Shown: positions 9,082 through 18,044 of the stretch, piece by piece | Numbering within the stretch: the stretch's first letter is position 1 | How the letters are laid out: every line of letters begins with the position of its first letter | Assembly: GCA_963776205.1 (NCBI GenBank) | Contig: CAVZLR010000001.1 | Span: forward strand, 558,001-622,000 | Reading direction: 5' to 3' | From: UBA4459 sp963776205 | Lineage (GTDB): Bacteria > Bacteroidota > Bacteroidia > Bacteroidales > F082 | DNA length: 64,000 nt | Translations under genes and position numbers: made by a program | The notes under the pieces: generated by a model | The model's input: only the letters and a program-made list of their open reading frames with translations | What the model was told of the DNA's origin: nothing | The model's database searches: none

Positions 9082-10596
9082 TCAATATAGCTTTTTTGTT
9101 TTTCGTTTAAATACTATTAAATCGCTGGTTTTATCAAATACATAATAATGTTCGAACTCGTCTCCTGCTTTATAGGCCGATATTCCTAGCGATTCCTGAT
9201 AATATGACCCAATTATTATTAAGTCTCTATCGAAATCGTTTGCGGATTTTAAAAATCCTTCTCCATAAACAGTTGAATCAAGTTTTTGGAGTTCAATATA
9301 GCACAAGTCGCCTTGTATTTGGCTGAAATTTTCAATTTCATTAAAGATAAATGTCATAGGTGCCACTATTTTCATCTTTGATTTATCTGTTCCGGCGTAA
9401 ATATTGGCTAACTCTCGGTTTTGTTCCTGAGAAAATTTTCGGATAGCCAATTCCACATTGAAATAAGCTGAAGCAGTAATGAAAATAATGAACAGTATAA
9501 TGAGCAATCCCTTTATCTGTTGTGGTTTCCCAATTATAAAAGCTGTTATTTTCCTCTGGTGTAGCGCCTTTATGGTAAGCACCATGAGCAGTACCAGGTA
9601 TGGAAAGTTCAATAAAAAATATTGTCTGGATTTATGCATGGCCACTATACCCGTAATGACAGCCACAAGCATAGCAAACTGAAATAAAAGACCATGATTT
9701 TTTAATAAAAATTTATATCCGGTAGCTATTGTAACAATCATAAAAACACTGAAAACAATTATTTTAAAATTGTGAAAATAACGCATGTGTTCATTCAACA
9801 TGTTTATGATTGGTTTTAACCAATACGAATTTGCCTGTAAACTATCGAGTGAAGGAGATTCAAAAAACTGATGCTTCCAAAGTGAAATAGCTGCCGCATC
9901 CTTGAGGTCATAAAAATATATGGAGAATGCAATCAAAGCACCAACACCAAACCCAATCACGGCACTATATCTTCTGTTTATAATTAACAGAAGGAATCCC
10001 GAACTTAATAAAATGATTCCATTCAGGTGGGTTGCCATAGTCAGGCCATAGAATACCCCTGAAAGTATAAGATACCAGTAGTTGGTTTTTTTTGTCTCCA
10101 GAAATTTTTCAAGTAAAATAAATCCAACAAAACCTAATGTCATCATCATTATTTCAGGACGATACAGGAACGCATATTTGAATATCCACGGAAATGAAAG
10201 TATGAGGATAAGTGATAACCAGAAATCGGGTGGGTTGAAAAGTTTCTTCCATTTAAGAGTATAAAAATAAAAAAGAAGCAGAAAAATGAAGAAATACAGC
10301 AAGCTTACTGTTTTTAAGCTGTATAATGAAAAACCAAGCAGCTTGATAAATAATGCTCCGTTGAGATTAAAAAGTTTGTGGTGTACAACAAAATTTATTT
10401 CCTGGCTATTGATCCCGCGCATTAATTCTGAATGAACATAACCGTCTTTTGCAAACCAATAGGCGTATTCACCTATCCAGGCATCATCAATGTCAGCTGA
10501 TCTCCCAAATAGTGAGTACAGAAAAACAAGTGTAAGTGCTGCCACAATTGGAATAAAATATGATGAACTGTAGCAGCCAGAGAGATTCCGTTTCAT
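9082..10596 (-). CDS. GT-C fold membrane glycosyltransferase (PMT/ArnT-like)
   Basis: A 504-residue membrane protein with about ten to twelve hydrophobic segments and a C-terminal periplasmic tail. After the first span there is an acidic loop SADIDDAWIGEYAY (Asp35, Asp37, Asp38) like the catalytic Asp loop of GT-C enzymes of the PMT/ArnT/GT39 and GT83 group. These use polyprenyl-phosphate sugars as donors on the periplasmic side. The middle contains FLYRPEIMMMTLGFVGFILLE, a typical family segment. It is preceded on the same strand by the omega-amidase gene with a 14-base gap, so both could be in one transcript. Donor and acceptor unknown. Confidence 0.7.
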   Translation of the reverse strand: MKRNLSGCYSSSYFIPIVAALTLVFLYSLFGRSADIDDAWIGEYAYWFAKDGYVHSELMRGINSQEINFVVHHKLFNLNGALFIKLLGFSLYSLKTVSLLYFFIFLLLFYFYTLKWKKLFNPPDFWLSLILILSFPWIFKYAFLYRPEIMMMTLGFVGFILLEKFLETKKTNYWYLILSGVFYGLTMATHLNGIILLSSGFLLLIINRRYSAVIGFGVGALIAFSIYFYDLKDAAAISLWKHQFFESPSLDSLQANSYWLKPIINMLNEHMRYFHNFKIIVFSVFMIVTIATGYKFLLKNHGLLFQFAMLVAVITGIVAMHKSRQYFLLNFPYLVLLMVLTIKALHQRKITAFIIGKPQQIKGLLIILFIIFITASAYFNVELAIRKFSQEQNRELANIYAGTDKSKMKIVAPMTFIFNEIENFSQIQGDLCYIELQKLDSTVYGEGFLKSANDFDRDLIIIGSYYQESLGISAYKAGDEFEHYYVFDKTSDLIVFKRKTKKLY

Positions 10597-10610
10597 AATT
10601 TATATCTCGC

Positions 10611-11408
10611 TTACATTTGAATCTCAAATTTATCCCAATCCATTCCTACATTAAACTTTTCTCTGAAACTCTTTAAATCATTAAAACTTAATACGGCAGA
10701 TAACGATCTTTCTTTACTTTCATCGGCTTTTTCGATTACTTTTCCCTTGGGGTCAATGATCATTGAATCACCACTATATAAAGTTCCCTGCGCATCATAA
10801 CCCACACGGTTAACGCCGGCAACGTATGCCAGGTTTTCAATAGCGCGCGAAATCAATAACATTTCCCAGGGGTAATTGCGTACCGAAGGCCAGTTGGCAA
10901 CGTAAACAGCCAGATCATAAGCGTAAGTACCTTCATCGGTTAAGGTATTCTTACTCCATACAGGGAAACGAAGATCATAACAAATCATAGGAGCAATTTT
11001 CCAGCCTTTTAATTCAACAATTAGTTTTTTCGCTCCCTTGCAGATCCTTTTATTTTCTCCACCCATTGAAAAAACATGCCTTTTGTCGTAGCTCTCAAAA
11101 CTACCATCTGGCCGCATCCAGATCAAAGAATTGTAATATTTTCCGTCCCTTTCAATAAAAAGACTTCCGGTGATAACCGCCCCTGATTTAGCTGCCATTT
11201 GTTGCATCCAGGTAATGGATTTTCCGTTCTGTGTTTCTGAGCTCCCCTTTGGTTCTACATGGAAGCTTGTAGTAAATGTTTCAGGAAGAATAATCAGGTC
11301 ATGACTTTCAGCATGATTTCTGATCTTTATTTCAAACAATTCCCTGTTTTTTTCCGCATCGTTTGAAACAATGTCTGATTGTAAACAAAGTATTTTTAAA
11401 TCCTGCAT
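10611..11408 (-). CDS. Nitrilase-superfamily omega-amidase (YafV/Nit2-like)
   Basis: A 265-residue carbon-nitrogen hydrolase. The catalytic triad is visible: Glu43 in LPETF, Lys109 in YDKRHVF and Cys143 in MICYDLRFP. The motif HVFSMGGENKRICKG and the overall length match the omega-amidase subgroup (E. coli YafV, mammalian NIT2), which hydrolyses 2-oxoglutaramate or 2-oxosuccinamate to the dicarboxylic acid and ammonia. Its gene overlaps the upstream aminotransferase gene by 13 bases. That pairing is informative: glutamine transaminases make 2-oxoglutaramate, and the omega-amidase removes it, making transamination irreversible. The protein is cytosolic. Confidence 0.87.
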   Translation of the reverse strand: MQDLKILCLQSDIVSNDAEKNRELFEIKIRNHAESHDLIILPETFTTSFHVEPKGSSETQNGKSITWMQQMAAKSGAVITGSLFIERDGKYYNSLIWMRPDGSFESYDKRHVFSMGGENKRICKGAKKLIVELKGWKIAPMICYDLRFPVWSKNTLTDEGTYAYDLAVYVANWPSVRNYPWEMLLISRAIENLAYVAGVNRVGYDAQGTLYSGDSMIIDPKGKVIEKADESKERSLSAVLSFNDLKSFREKFNVGMDWDKFEIQM

Positions 11409-12553
11409 AATATTTCTCCTGCTTTTTCAATGGTTTCCTGCTGTTTGGCAAAACAAAAACGCAATACTTTATGATCCCTTTTATTGTGATAAAATGGCGA
11501 AACCGGTACGGCAGCAATGCCATGATCTTTGACGAGCTGAACCGCAAAATCCATTTCATTTTTATCAGAAATGGCCTTATAACTCAATAACTGAAAATAA
11601 GTTCCATAACAAGGCAGTACTTTAAATCGCGATGATTTAATTTTTTCAACAAACAAATCTCTTTTTTTCTGGTAGAACTCGCCCAAGTACTTGTAATTGG
11701 CTGGGTTGGTGATATAATCTGAAATGGCATACTGTACTGGTGTATTTGATGCAAATACCACAAATTGATGGGCTTTCCGAAATTCCTTCATCAAATTTTC
11801 AGGTGCCAGCACAAAACCTGTTTTCCAACCGGTAGCATGAAATGTTTTTCCGAATGAGCCCACCAGCAAACTTCTGCGCGCTAAGCCCGGGAAACGGCAA
11901 ACACTTTGGTGCTGTATGCCTTCAAAAATCAAATGTTCATAAACCTCATCACTTAAAACAACTATATCCCTGCCCTCCAGCATGCGATCAAGACGCTTCA
12001 AGTCATTTTCGTGCAACACACTACCTGTTGGATTATGAGGTGTATTGATAATCACCATTTTTGTTCGGTGATTAAACATTCTGGGTAATTCATCCCAGTT
12101 AATTCTGAAATCAGGAAATTCGAGTTGGGCATATTTTACAATACCACCATTGAGTTGCACAGCCGGTGCATAACTGTCATAAGCGGGCTCAAAAATAATG
12201 ACTTCATCGTCTTTTCTGATAAAGGCCGCAATAGCTGCATATAATGCTTGGGTACCGCCTGCTGTTACAGTAATCTCCGTATCCGGATTATAATGAGCAT
12301 CATGGTTTTGCCCGAACATTTTCGAAATTGCAGTCCTCAATTCAGCAACTCCCGGCATGGGTGCATACTGGTTATAACCAGCTTTCATATAATACGCCAC
12401 CCTATCAATCAGCTCTCCTGAAATAGGAAAGTCAGGAAACCCTTGCGACAGGTTAACAGCGTCATGTTCTTTTGCCAAGCCGGTCATCACCGCAAAAATA
12501 GAAGTGCCGGTTTGAGGCAATTTTGAGTGAATATTTCCTTGAAATAAATCCAT
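11396..12553 (-). CDS. PLP-dependent methionine/glutamine aminotransferase (YbdL-like)
   Basis: A class I/II aminotransferase of about 385 residues. Visible sites are TPHNPTG (171-177), SDEVY (201-205) and the Schiff-base Lys236 in VGSFGKTFHATGWK, with the arginine-containing end KVLRFCFAK. It resembles E. coli YbdL and kynurenine/glutamine transaminase K types, which prefer methionine, glutamine and aromatic amino acids. The open frame extends to 12634, but a TATTTTTG -7 box at 12576-12583 on the same strand would place the transcript start inside that extension; I therefore start at the Met at 12553 (MDLFQGNIHSKLP), as in relatives. It is coupled to the downstream omega-amidase gene and likely acts in 2-oxo-acid or methionine salvage. 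Confidence 0.87.
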   Translation of the reverse strand: MDLFQGNIHSKLPQTGTSIFAVMTGLAKEHDAVNLSQGFPDFPISGELIDRVAYYMKAGYNQYAPMPGVAELRTAISKMFGQNHDAHYNPDTEITVTAGGTQALYAAIAAFIRKDDEVIIFEPAYDSYAPAVQLNGGIVKYAQLEFPDFRINWDELPRMFNHRTKMVIINTPHNPTGSVLHENDLKRLDRMLEGRDIVVLSDEVYEHLIFEGIQHQSVCRFPGLARRSLLVGSFGKTFHATGWKTGFVLAPENLMKEFRKAHQFVVFASNTPVQYAISDYITNPANYKYLGEFYQKKRDLFVEKIKSSRFKVLPCYGTYFQLLSYKAISDKNEMDFAVQLVKDHGIAAVPVSPFYHNKRDHKVLRFCFAKQQETIEKAGEILCRI

Positions 12554-12575
12554 ATTGTCATTTTTTCGGTAACAA

Positions 12576-12583
12576 CAAAAATA
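12576..12583 (-). promoter_or_regulatory. -7 box (TATTTTTG) for the aminotransferase/omega-amidase unit
   Basis: On the minus strand TATTTTTG fits TAnnTTTG. I see no TTG at the ideal distance. It sits about 23 bases upstream of the preferred start at 12553 and argues against the longer open frame. Confidence 0.45.
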
Positions 12584-12675
12584 GGGTTTTTGATTCAGGC
12601 ATTTGGCGCTATCACAGAATAAAAATAAATTCAAAATTAAGCATCCAAAATCATATTTCCTTGTCCAGTATTTTT

Positions 12676-12683
12676 TAGTTTTG
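12676..12683 (+). promoter_or_regulatory. -7 box (TAGTTTTG) for pgk
   Basis: TAGTTTTG fits TAnnTTTG and lies 37 bases before the pgk ATG. The only upstream TTG (12661-12663) is too close for a good -33 element, so this is a partial match. Confidence 0.45.
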
Positions 12684-12720
12684 CCTAAAATTCAGACATA
12701 CAGTTTTACAACCTCATATT

Positions 12721-13914
12721 ATGAAGAAAAATATTGATAATTACAACTTTACCGGAAAAAAAGTAATCATTCGCGTTGACTTCAATGTTCCATTAAACGA
12801 CAACCTTGAAATAACAGATGATACCAGGATAAGGGCTGCGATACCTACCATTAAAAAAGTGTTGGATGAAGGAGGCGCGGTGATTTTAATGTCGCACCTT
12901 GGCAGACCAAAAGATGGTCCTGAAGAGAAATTTTCCTTAAAACACTTGCTACCTTATCTCTCAAAAAAATTAAACATTGAAATACAATTTGCTAACGACT
13001 GTATTGGACAACAAGCTATAGAAAAAGCGGGTGCTCTAAAACCCGGACAAGTATTGCTGTTGGAAAACCTTCGTTTTTATAAAGAAGAAACCAAAGGAGA
13101 TGAGGCCTTTGCCAAAAAACTGGCCAGCCTTGCAGATGTATATATGAATGATGCTTTTGGTACAGCACACAGGGCACATGCTTCAACAGCCATCATTGCT
13201 CAATTTTTCCCAAATGACAAAATGTTTGGTTACATTATGAGCAGCGAGATTGCCAGTATTAATAAAGTACTCACCAAAGGAAAAAAGCCAATTACTGCTA
13301 TTTTGGGAGGAGCCAAAGTATCCGGAAAAATTGAGATCATCAACAATCTGCTGAATAAAGTTGACCATATTTTAATAGGTGGTGGTATGATGTTCACGTT
13401 TATCAAAGCCCTGGGCGGAAAAGTGGGTAACTCACTTGTTGAAGATGAATTGATCGAAACAGCTAAAAAAGCCATAGCAAAAGCGGATGAGTTAGGTGTA
13501 ATTATGCACATTCCTACCGATGCAGTTATTGCCGATAAATTTGATAACAATGCCAACCGGAAATTCTGCAAGTCGCACGAAATACCTGATGGCTGGATGG
13601 GATTGGATATCGGCCCTGAAACCGGTCAGGCATTTAAAGATGTGATCGAAAGTTCATCAACCATTTTATGGAATGGCCCCATGGGTGTATTTGAAATGGA
13701 CAATTTTGCGTCAGGTACCTGTGAAGTAGCAAATGCTATAGCCAATGCCACCACTAAAGGTGCATTTTCACTGATCGGCGGAGGTGATTCCGTCGCCGCC
13801 ATCAATAAATACAATCTAGCCGACAAAGTAAGTTACGTATCTACGGGAGGTGGTGCCATGCTTGAATATATCGAAGGTAAAACATTACCTGGGGTAGCCG
13901 CTATACTGAAATAA
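12721..13914 (+). CDS. pgk: Phosphoglycerate kinase
   Basis: A 397-residue glycolytic enzyme that transfers phosphate from 1,3-bisphosphoglycerate to ADP. Diagnostic blocks appear in order: RVDFNVPLN near residue 20, MSHLGRPKDG near 58, LLENLRFYKEE near 112, AFGTAHRAHAST near 145, ILGGAKVSGKI near 194, WNGPMGVFE near 318 and SLIGGGDSVAA near 350. Length is normal for a bacterial Pgk. It stands alone on the plus strand; its stop is only 8 bases from the stop of the convergent cvpA gene, with no hairpin between them. The ATG follows a TAGTTTTG promoter element. Confidence 0.97.
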   Translation: MKKNIDNYNFTGKKVIIRVDFNVPLNDNLEITDDTRIRAAIPTIKKVLDEGGAVILMSHLGRPKDGPEEKFSLKHLLPYLSKKLNIEIQFANDCIGQQAIEKAGALKPGQVLLLENLRFYKEETKGDEAFAKKLASLADVYMNDAFGTAHRAHASTAIIAQFFPNDKMFGYIMSSEIASINKVLTKGKKPITAILGGAKVSGKIEIINNLLNKVDHILIGGGMMFTFIKALGGKVGNSLVEDELIETAKKAIAKADELGVIMHIPTDAVIADKFDNNANRKFCKSHEIPDGWMGLDIGPETGQAFKDVIESSSTILWNGPMGVFEMDNFASGTCEVANAIANATTKGAFSLIGGGDSVAAINKYNLADKVSYVSTGGGAMLEYIEGKTLPGVAAILK

Positions 13915-13922
13915 GGATCCTT

Positions 13923-14459
13923 TTAAATTTGCTTGATGATTTCTTCTTTTTCAGGAATCCGGAAGTCGAAATTCTCGAGGTGCAACCAGTCGTATAATTT
14001 TGGAGCAAATGATGCCACATGCTCATAAAAAATGGAGTTATCCTTGTATTCTTCTTTAATAAGGTTTTGATTGGTATCAAAATAGTTAATAATCAGCAGT
14101 AGAATGCTTAAGATCAGGGCGCCTTTAATGATGCCGAAAACAGCACCAGCTGCCTTATTCAAAAAGCCCAGCAGGATAATGTCGATCAGTTTTTGTAATA
14201 TTTTTCCGATGGCAATAATGGCTATTACAACTACAATAAAAGTTACGATAAATGACAACGCAGCGATATACTTTTCATCAATAGTGAAATATTCGTTGAG
14301 GAGATTAGCGGCGAAGTCGGAAAAATAAAAGGCAAAAAACAGCCCCAGAATTAATGCAGCCAGTGTAGCCACTTCGATGATAAAACCCTTTTTATAGCCC
14401 TGCCAGGCAAACAACAACAAAGGGATAATGATGATGATGTCCAGGAAGTTGACGTTCAT
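13923..14459 (-). CDS. CvpA family membrane protein
   Basis: A 178-residue protein with four hydrophobic segments in its first 130 residues. The opening NFLDIIIIIPLLLFAWQGYKKGFIIE and the KAAGAVFGIIKGALILSILL segment are the signature of the CvpA/colicin V production family. In E. coli CvpA affects envelope homeostasis and resistance to deoxycholate, but the molecular activity is not settled. Here it follows mlaE and mlaF on the same strand with a 13-base gap, so an envelope-lipid role is plausible. This last point is inference from context. Confidence 0.85.
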   Translation of the reverse strand: MNVNFLDIIIIIPLLLFAWQGYKKGFIIEVATLAALILGLFFAFYFSDFAANLLNEYFTIDEKYIAALSFIVTFIVVVIAIIAIGKILQKLIDIILLGFLNKAAGAVFGIIKGALILSILLLIINYFDTNQNLIKEEYKDNSIFYEHVASFAPKLYDWLHLENFDFRIPEKEEIIKQI

Positions 14460-14472
14460 AATGTATACTTTT

Positions 14473-15222
14473 CTAATCCCTGTTGATTCTTCTGGTTAAT
14501 TCTGTTGAAAAAACAAACTCGTTTAATTCTTCATTGTCGGTTTTTAAGATCACATTTTTATCGCCTTTCCACCAAAGTTCACCCTTGTGTAAAAAAGCAA
14601 TTTTCTGCCCTATCTGTATCACCGAATTCATGTCGTGGGTATTGATCACCGTGGTCATCTGAAATTCTTCTGTTAAATCAGAAATGAGTTCATCAATCAG
14701 TTCAGCTGTTTTGGGATCGAGACCCGAATTGGGTTCATCACAAAACAAATAATTGGGTCGAAGCGAAATGGCCCTTGCAATAGCCACACGTTTGATCATG
14801 CCTCCGCTGATCTCGGCAGGAAATTTTTTATTGGCATTTACCAGGTTTACCCTTTTAAGCACAGTATTTACGCGTTCTCTTTTTTCCTCCAGCGACATTT
14901 TGGTGAACATATTCAGCGGGAACATCACATTGTCTTCCACTGTAAACGAGTCGAACAAGGCACCTCCCTGGAACAGAACACCCATTTTTTTCTGAATTTT
15001 CCTTTTCTCTTTTTCACTAAAACACGAAAAACAAGTATCGTCAAAATTAATTTCGCCCTCATCAATATCCAGCAAACCAATACAGCATTTCATTAACACC
15101 GTCTTTCCTGAACCACTTTGTCCGATAATCAGGTTCGTTTTTCCTTTCTCAAAAACAAAGGAAATATCCTTCAAAACCTGCTGATCGGAGAAAGATTTAG
15201 ATATATTTTTAACCTCGATCAT
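14473..15222 (-). CDS. mlaF: MlaF-like ABC transporter ATP-binding protein
   Basis: A 249-residue ABC ATPase. It shows Walker A GQSGSGKT near residue 34, Q-loop GVLFQGGALFDSFTVEDNV, the signature ISGGM near 141 and Walker B YLFCDEPNSGLDP near 160, then the switch His in INTHDM. The GGALFDSFTV block and the MIKRVAIARA reading of the signature helix are typical of MlaF/Mkl proteins that drive MCE-type lipid transport between the two membranes. Its ATG overlaps the mlaE stop by four bases (ATGA). No MlaD or other MCE protein is in the window, so that partner must lie elsewhere. Confidence 0.9.
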   Translation of the reverse strand: MIEVKNISKSFSDQQVLKDISFVFEKGKTNLIIGQSGSGKTVLMKCCIGLLDIDEGEINFDDTCFSCFSEKEKRKIQKKMGVLFQGGALFDSFTVEDNVMFPLNMFTKMSLEEKRERVNTVLKRVNLVNANKKFPAEISGGMIKRVAIARAISLRPNYLFCDEPNSGLDPKTAELIDELISDLTEEFQMTTVINTHDMNSVIQIGQKIAFLHKGELWWKGDKNVILKTDNEELNEFVFSTELTRRINRD

Positions 15223-15959
15223 GTAAGCAGCATTTGGGTTAAAATAAGGTCGAAAACAATAATCAAGATACTGCTGTAAACCACAGCCTGGGTACTTGCC
15301 CTTCCAACTTCTACGGAGCCGCCTTTTACGTTATACCCCTTGTAACCCGAAACCGACGCAATGATGAAGGCGAAAACGAGTGTTTTGATCATGGCGTATG
15401 TGATAGTAAATGGATCGTACCACGAACGGACCCCTTCAATATAAACCACAGAAGATGATAATCCGGTTACCAACATGGCTAGCCAGCCACCAAATATTCC
15501 GAGCACAATTGAAAAAATAATTAAAACAGGGTTATAGATCATCGATGCGGTAATTTTAGGCAGAATTAAATAATTTGCCGGGTTAATACCCATTACCTTT
15601 AAGGCATCAATTTGTTCAGTAACGCGCATGGTGCCGATTTCAGAAGCAATACTCGAACCTACCTTTCCAGCCAATATCAAACTTATTATTGTGGGTGAAA
15701 ATTCAACAATCATCATCTGGCGTGTACTGAATCCAATGGTTTTGAGAGGTATCAAGGGGCTGTCAATATTGTACGCCATCTGAATGGCAATAATGGCCCC
15801 GGTAAACAGGGAAATAACGGCCACAATACCGATGGAATTGGTTCCTAAATCCTGGAAGTCCATCATCAGTTGCCTGCGGAAAACTTTTCCCTTATCAGGA
15901 CGTTTAAAAGCCTGGAACATTAACCAGACATAGGCACCAATTTCTTGAATAATTTTCAT
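15219..15959 (-). CDS. mlaE: MlaE-like ABC transporter permease
   Basis: A 246-residue permease with five to six membrane spans, the length of E. coli MlaE (260). The family blocks are clear: SIGIVAVISLFTGAIIAIQ near residue 42, FSPTIISLILAGKVGSSIASE near 90 with EIGTMRVTEQIDALKVMGIN following, and a C-terminal GYNVKGGSVEVGRAST. MlaE forms the membrane dimer of the MlaFEDB phospholipid transporter in the inner membrane. It is the first gene of the mlaE-mlaF-cvpA unit and diverges from the small lipoprotein/sprT pair. Confidence 0.92.
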   Translation of the reverse strand: MKIIQEIGAYVWLMFQAFKRPDKGKVFRRQLMMDFQDLGTNSIGIVAVISLFTGAIIAIQMAYNIDSPLIPLKTIGFSTRQMMIVEFSPTIISLILAGKVGSSIASEIGTMRVTEQIDALKVMGINPANYLILPKITASMIYNPVLIIFSIVLGIFGGWLAMLVTGLSSSVVYIEGVRSWYDPFTITYAMIKTLVFAFIIASVSGYKGYNVKGGSVEVGRASTQAVVYSSILIIVFDLILTQMLLT

Positions 15960-16064
15960 AGTTCAGGCTAAATTAAACAAAAGAATTTATTACTTCCAAC
16001 AACACTGTTTTAAAAAAATCGTTTCTTTGAAAACGTAAAAAAACGCAAAAACATTCTTTACCGG

Positions 16065-16241
16065 ATGAATTTTATAAGTAAACTTTTAGTTATTCTTTTT
16101 ATAAGTTCTTTATTGTGTGTGTCTTGTGCTTCCCAAAAACAGGGTTATCACCCAAAGCGTTACAGAAAAAATGACTGTAATTGCTCAAGTTGGACGTATC
16201 ATCCCACTATTACGATTAGAAATTCCAAATCAACTTCATAA
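16065..16241 (+). CDS. Small Cys-rich lipoprotein (58 residues)
   Basis: A short gene of 58 codons plus stop. It starts MNFISKLLVILFISSLLCVS and then reads CASQKQGYHPKR: a lysine-containing n-region, a hydrophobic core and a lipobox LCVSC, so Cys21 would be lipidated after signal peptidase II. The mature peptide is only about 38 residues, basic, and carries a CNCSSW motif (Cys38, Cys40) and a serine/threonine-rich end. It ends 10 bases before the SprT-like start, in another frame, suggesting co-transcription. I do not recognise a characterised family; the paired cysteines might bind metal or form a disulfide. The coherent signal peptide makes chance unlikely. Confidence 0.7.
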   Translation: MNFISKLLVILFISSLLCVSCASQKQGYHPKRYRKNDCNCSSWTYHPTITIRNSKSTS

Positions 16242-16251
16242 GTCTTTTTTA

Positions 16252-16860
16252 ATGAAGGAAAAACAAATACTCAGCACTTATTTGCCTGACGAATCAGTTA
16301 ATATTGTATTTGATTGGATTAAAGAAAAAAATATCCATTTTAAAATCACCAGAAACAGGAAAACCAAATTGGGAGACTACCGCCCCCCTATCTATCATAC
16401 AAATCATCGGATTTCTATCAATCATAATTTGAATCCATACGCGTTTTTAATCACTTTTATACATGAATATGCCCATTTATTGGTTTTTGAAACAAATAAA
16501 AACCGGGTTTCGCCTCATGGTAAAGAATGGAAACAAACGTATAAATATCTGATGGAAGAATTTATTAGAAAGAATATTTTCCCTGAAGATATTGCAACCG
16601 TTTTGAAAAAAAGCATTCAAAACAGCAAATCCTCCAGTTCTTCTGAACTTGAATTAAGTCGGGTTTTACAAACATACGACACTGCAGCACCACAAATTAA
16701 AGTAGAAGATTTACCAGCCAATGCTATATTTGCAACTAGCAGAGGTAAAAAGTTTATCAAAGGAGAAAAAAAACGCACGCGATACAAATGTAAATGTATC
16801 GACAACAATAAACTATATTTATTTCATGCACTTACCCCAATTATTCCTATTTCGCAATAG
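16252..16860 (+). CDS. SprT-like metalloprotease-fold protein
   Basis: A 202-residue protein with the zinc-protease motif HEYAH at residues 71-75 and a third likely ligand His89 in SPHGKEW, the layout of the SprT/Spartan (SprT-like) domain. The N-terminal helix region (LPDESVNIVFDWIKEKNIHFKI) and the end KRTRYKCKCIDNNKLYLFHALTPI resemble the bacterial SprT zinc-ribbon region, reduced here to a CKC pair. The open frame reaches back to 16117, but that part overlaps the lipoprotein gene in another frame and is low-complexity, so I start at the Met at 16252. Spartan relatives cut DNA-protein crosslinks; the role of bacterial members is less clear. Confidence 0.8.
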   Translation: MKEKQILSTYLPDESVNIVFDWIKEKNIHFKITRNRKTKLGDYRPPIYHTNHRISINHNLNPYAFLITFIHEYAHLLVFETNKNRVSPHGKEWKQTYKYLMEEFIRKNIFPEDIATVLKKSIQNSKSSSSSELELSRVLQTYDTAAPQIKVEDLPANAIFATSRGKKFIKGEKKRTRYKCKCIDNNKLYLFHALTPIIPISQ

Positions 16861-16879
16861 GTTAAAATACTGAGTTTTG

Positions 16880-16887
16880 TACCTTTG
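16880..16887 (+). promoter_or_regulatory. -7 box (TACCTTTG) for the mannose-1-phosphate guanylyltransferase gene
   Basis: TTTTGTACCTTTGCA is a textbook Bacteroidota -7 context. It lies 23 bases before the ATG at 16911. A TTG at the ideal distance is not evident. Confidence 0.55.
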
Positions 16888-16910
16888 CACTCCTTATATA
16901 TCATAGCCTT

Positions 16911-18008
16911 ATGATCAATCCGAAAAATAACTATTGTGTTATCATGGCAGGGGGTGTTGGAACCCGTTTCTGGCCCATAAGCCGAACCTCAAAACCAAAA
17001 CAATTCATTGACATTCTCGGTGTTGGAAAAACATTAATACAGCTCACTTTTGAGCGATTCAAAAAAATATGTCCTCCTGAAAATGTTTATATTGTTACCA
17101 ATGCCATTTATAAAGATCTGGTGTTGGAACAACTGCCTGAACTAACAGAAAATCAGGTGTTATGTGAGCCAGCCATGAGAAACACGGCTCCATGCGTAGC
17201 CTATGCGAATTACAAAATTAATGCGGTGAATCCGGATGCTTTGGTAGTTGTTGCTCCTTCTGATCATATTATTTTGAATGAAGGTGCTTTCGTTAATGAT
17301 ATAAACACAGCACTAAAAGCCGCTTCACAAAATGACAGTCTGCTTACTTTAGGTATTAAACCCAATAGGCCAGATACTGGTTATGGGTATATCCAATACC
17401 TCGAAAAAAGCATTTCGGAAGATACCCCAGAAATTAAAAAGGTAAAGACCTTTACTGAAAAACCAAACCTTGAAATTGCAAAATCATTTCTGGCAAGCGG
17501 TGATTTTCTATGGAATTCAGGCATTTTTATCTGGTCATTAAAAAATATTATGGATGCATTCAAACAGCACCTGGATGATGTGGATTCTTTATTTGCTGAA
17601 GGAGCGGGCATTTACAATACACCCGGAGAAGCAGATTTTATTGACAAAACATATACAATATGCGAGAACATCTCTATCGATTATGGTATTATGGAAAAAG
17701 CGGAAAATGTATATGTATTACCTGTAGACTTTGGATGGTCGGACCTGGGGACCTGGGGTTCATTATTTGAAATAAGAGAAAAGGATACGTATAACAATGC
17801 TGTAATGGGTAAAAATGTTATGCTGTATGATTCAAAAAACTGTATCGTAAATGTACCCAAAGATAAACTGGTGGTTTTACAAGGCCTCAATGACTATATT
17901 GTTGTTGAAGATAACAATACTTTGCTCGTTTGCCGTAAAGAAGACGAACAGCATATCAGGAAGTTTGTTACCGATGTAAAGATTGAAAAAGGCGAAAAAT
18001 TTGTATAG
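16911..18008 (+). CDS. manC: Mannose-1-phosphate guanylyltransferase
   Basis: A 365-residue nucleotidyltransferase that makes GDP-mannose from GTP and mannose-1-phosphate. The activation loop MAGGVGTRFWPISR at residues 12-25 followed by KPKQF, the EPAMRNTAPC block near 85 and VAPSDHIILNE near 112 are characteristic. GFGW-type DFGWSDLGTW near 275 marks the sugar-phosphate site. It is the short type without a fused mannose-6-phosphate isomerase domain. GDP-mannose feeds LPS, exopolysaccharide or GDP-fucose synthesis, consistent with several glycosyltransferases in the window. It is followed 36 bases later by the S46 peptidase. Confidence 0.92.
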   Translation: MINPKNNYCVIMAGGVGTRFWPISRTSKPKQFIDILGVGKTLIQLTFERFKKICPPENVYIVTNAIYKDLVLEQLPELTENQVLCEPAMRNTAPCVAYANYKINAVNPDALVVVAPSDHIILNEGAFVNDINTALKAASQNDSLLTLGIKPNRPDTGYGYIQYLEKSISEDTPEIKKVKTFTEKPNLEIAKSFLASGDFLWNSGIFIWSLKNIMDAFKQHLDDVDSLFAEGAGIYNTPGEADFIDKTYTICENISIDYGIMEKAENVYVLPVDFGWSDLGTWGSLFEIREKDTYNNAVMGKNVMLYDSKNCIVNVPKDKLVVLQGLNDYIVVEDNNTLLVCRKEDEQHIRKFVTDVKIEKGEKFV

Positions 18009-18044
18009 GTATAAAATAAGAATGTTAAATTAATTAGTTATAAA

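Noticed and set aside
16117..16251. Longer start of the SprT-like gene (MCLVLPKNRV)
   Set aside because: It overlaps the small lipoprotein gene in another frame and adds no conserved residues.
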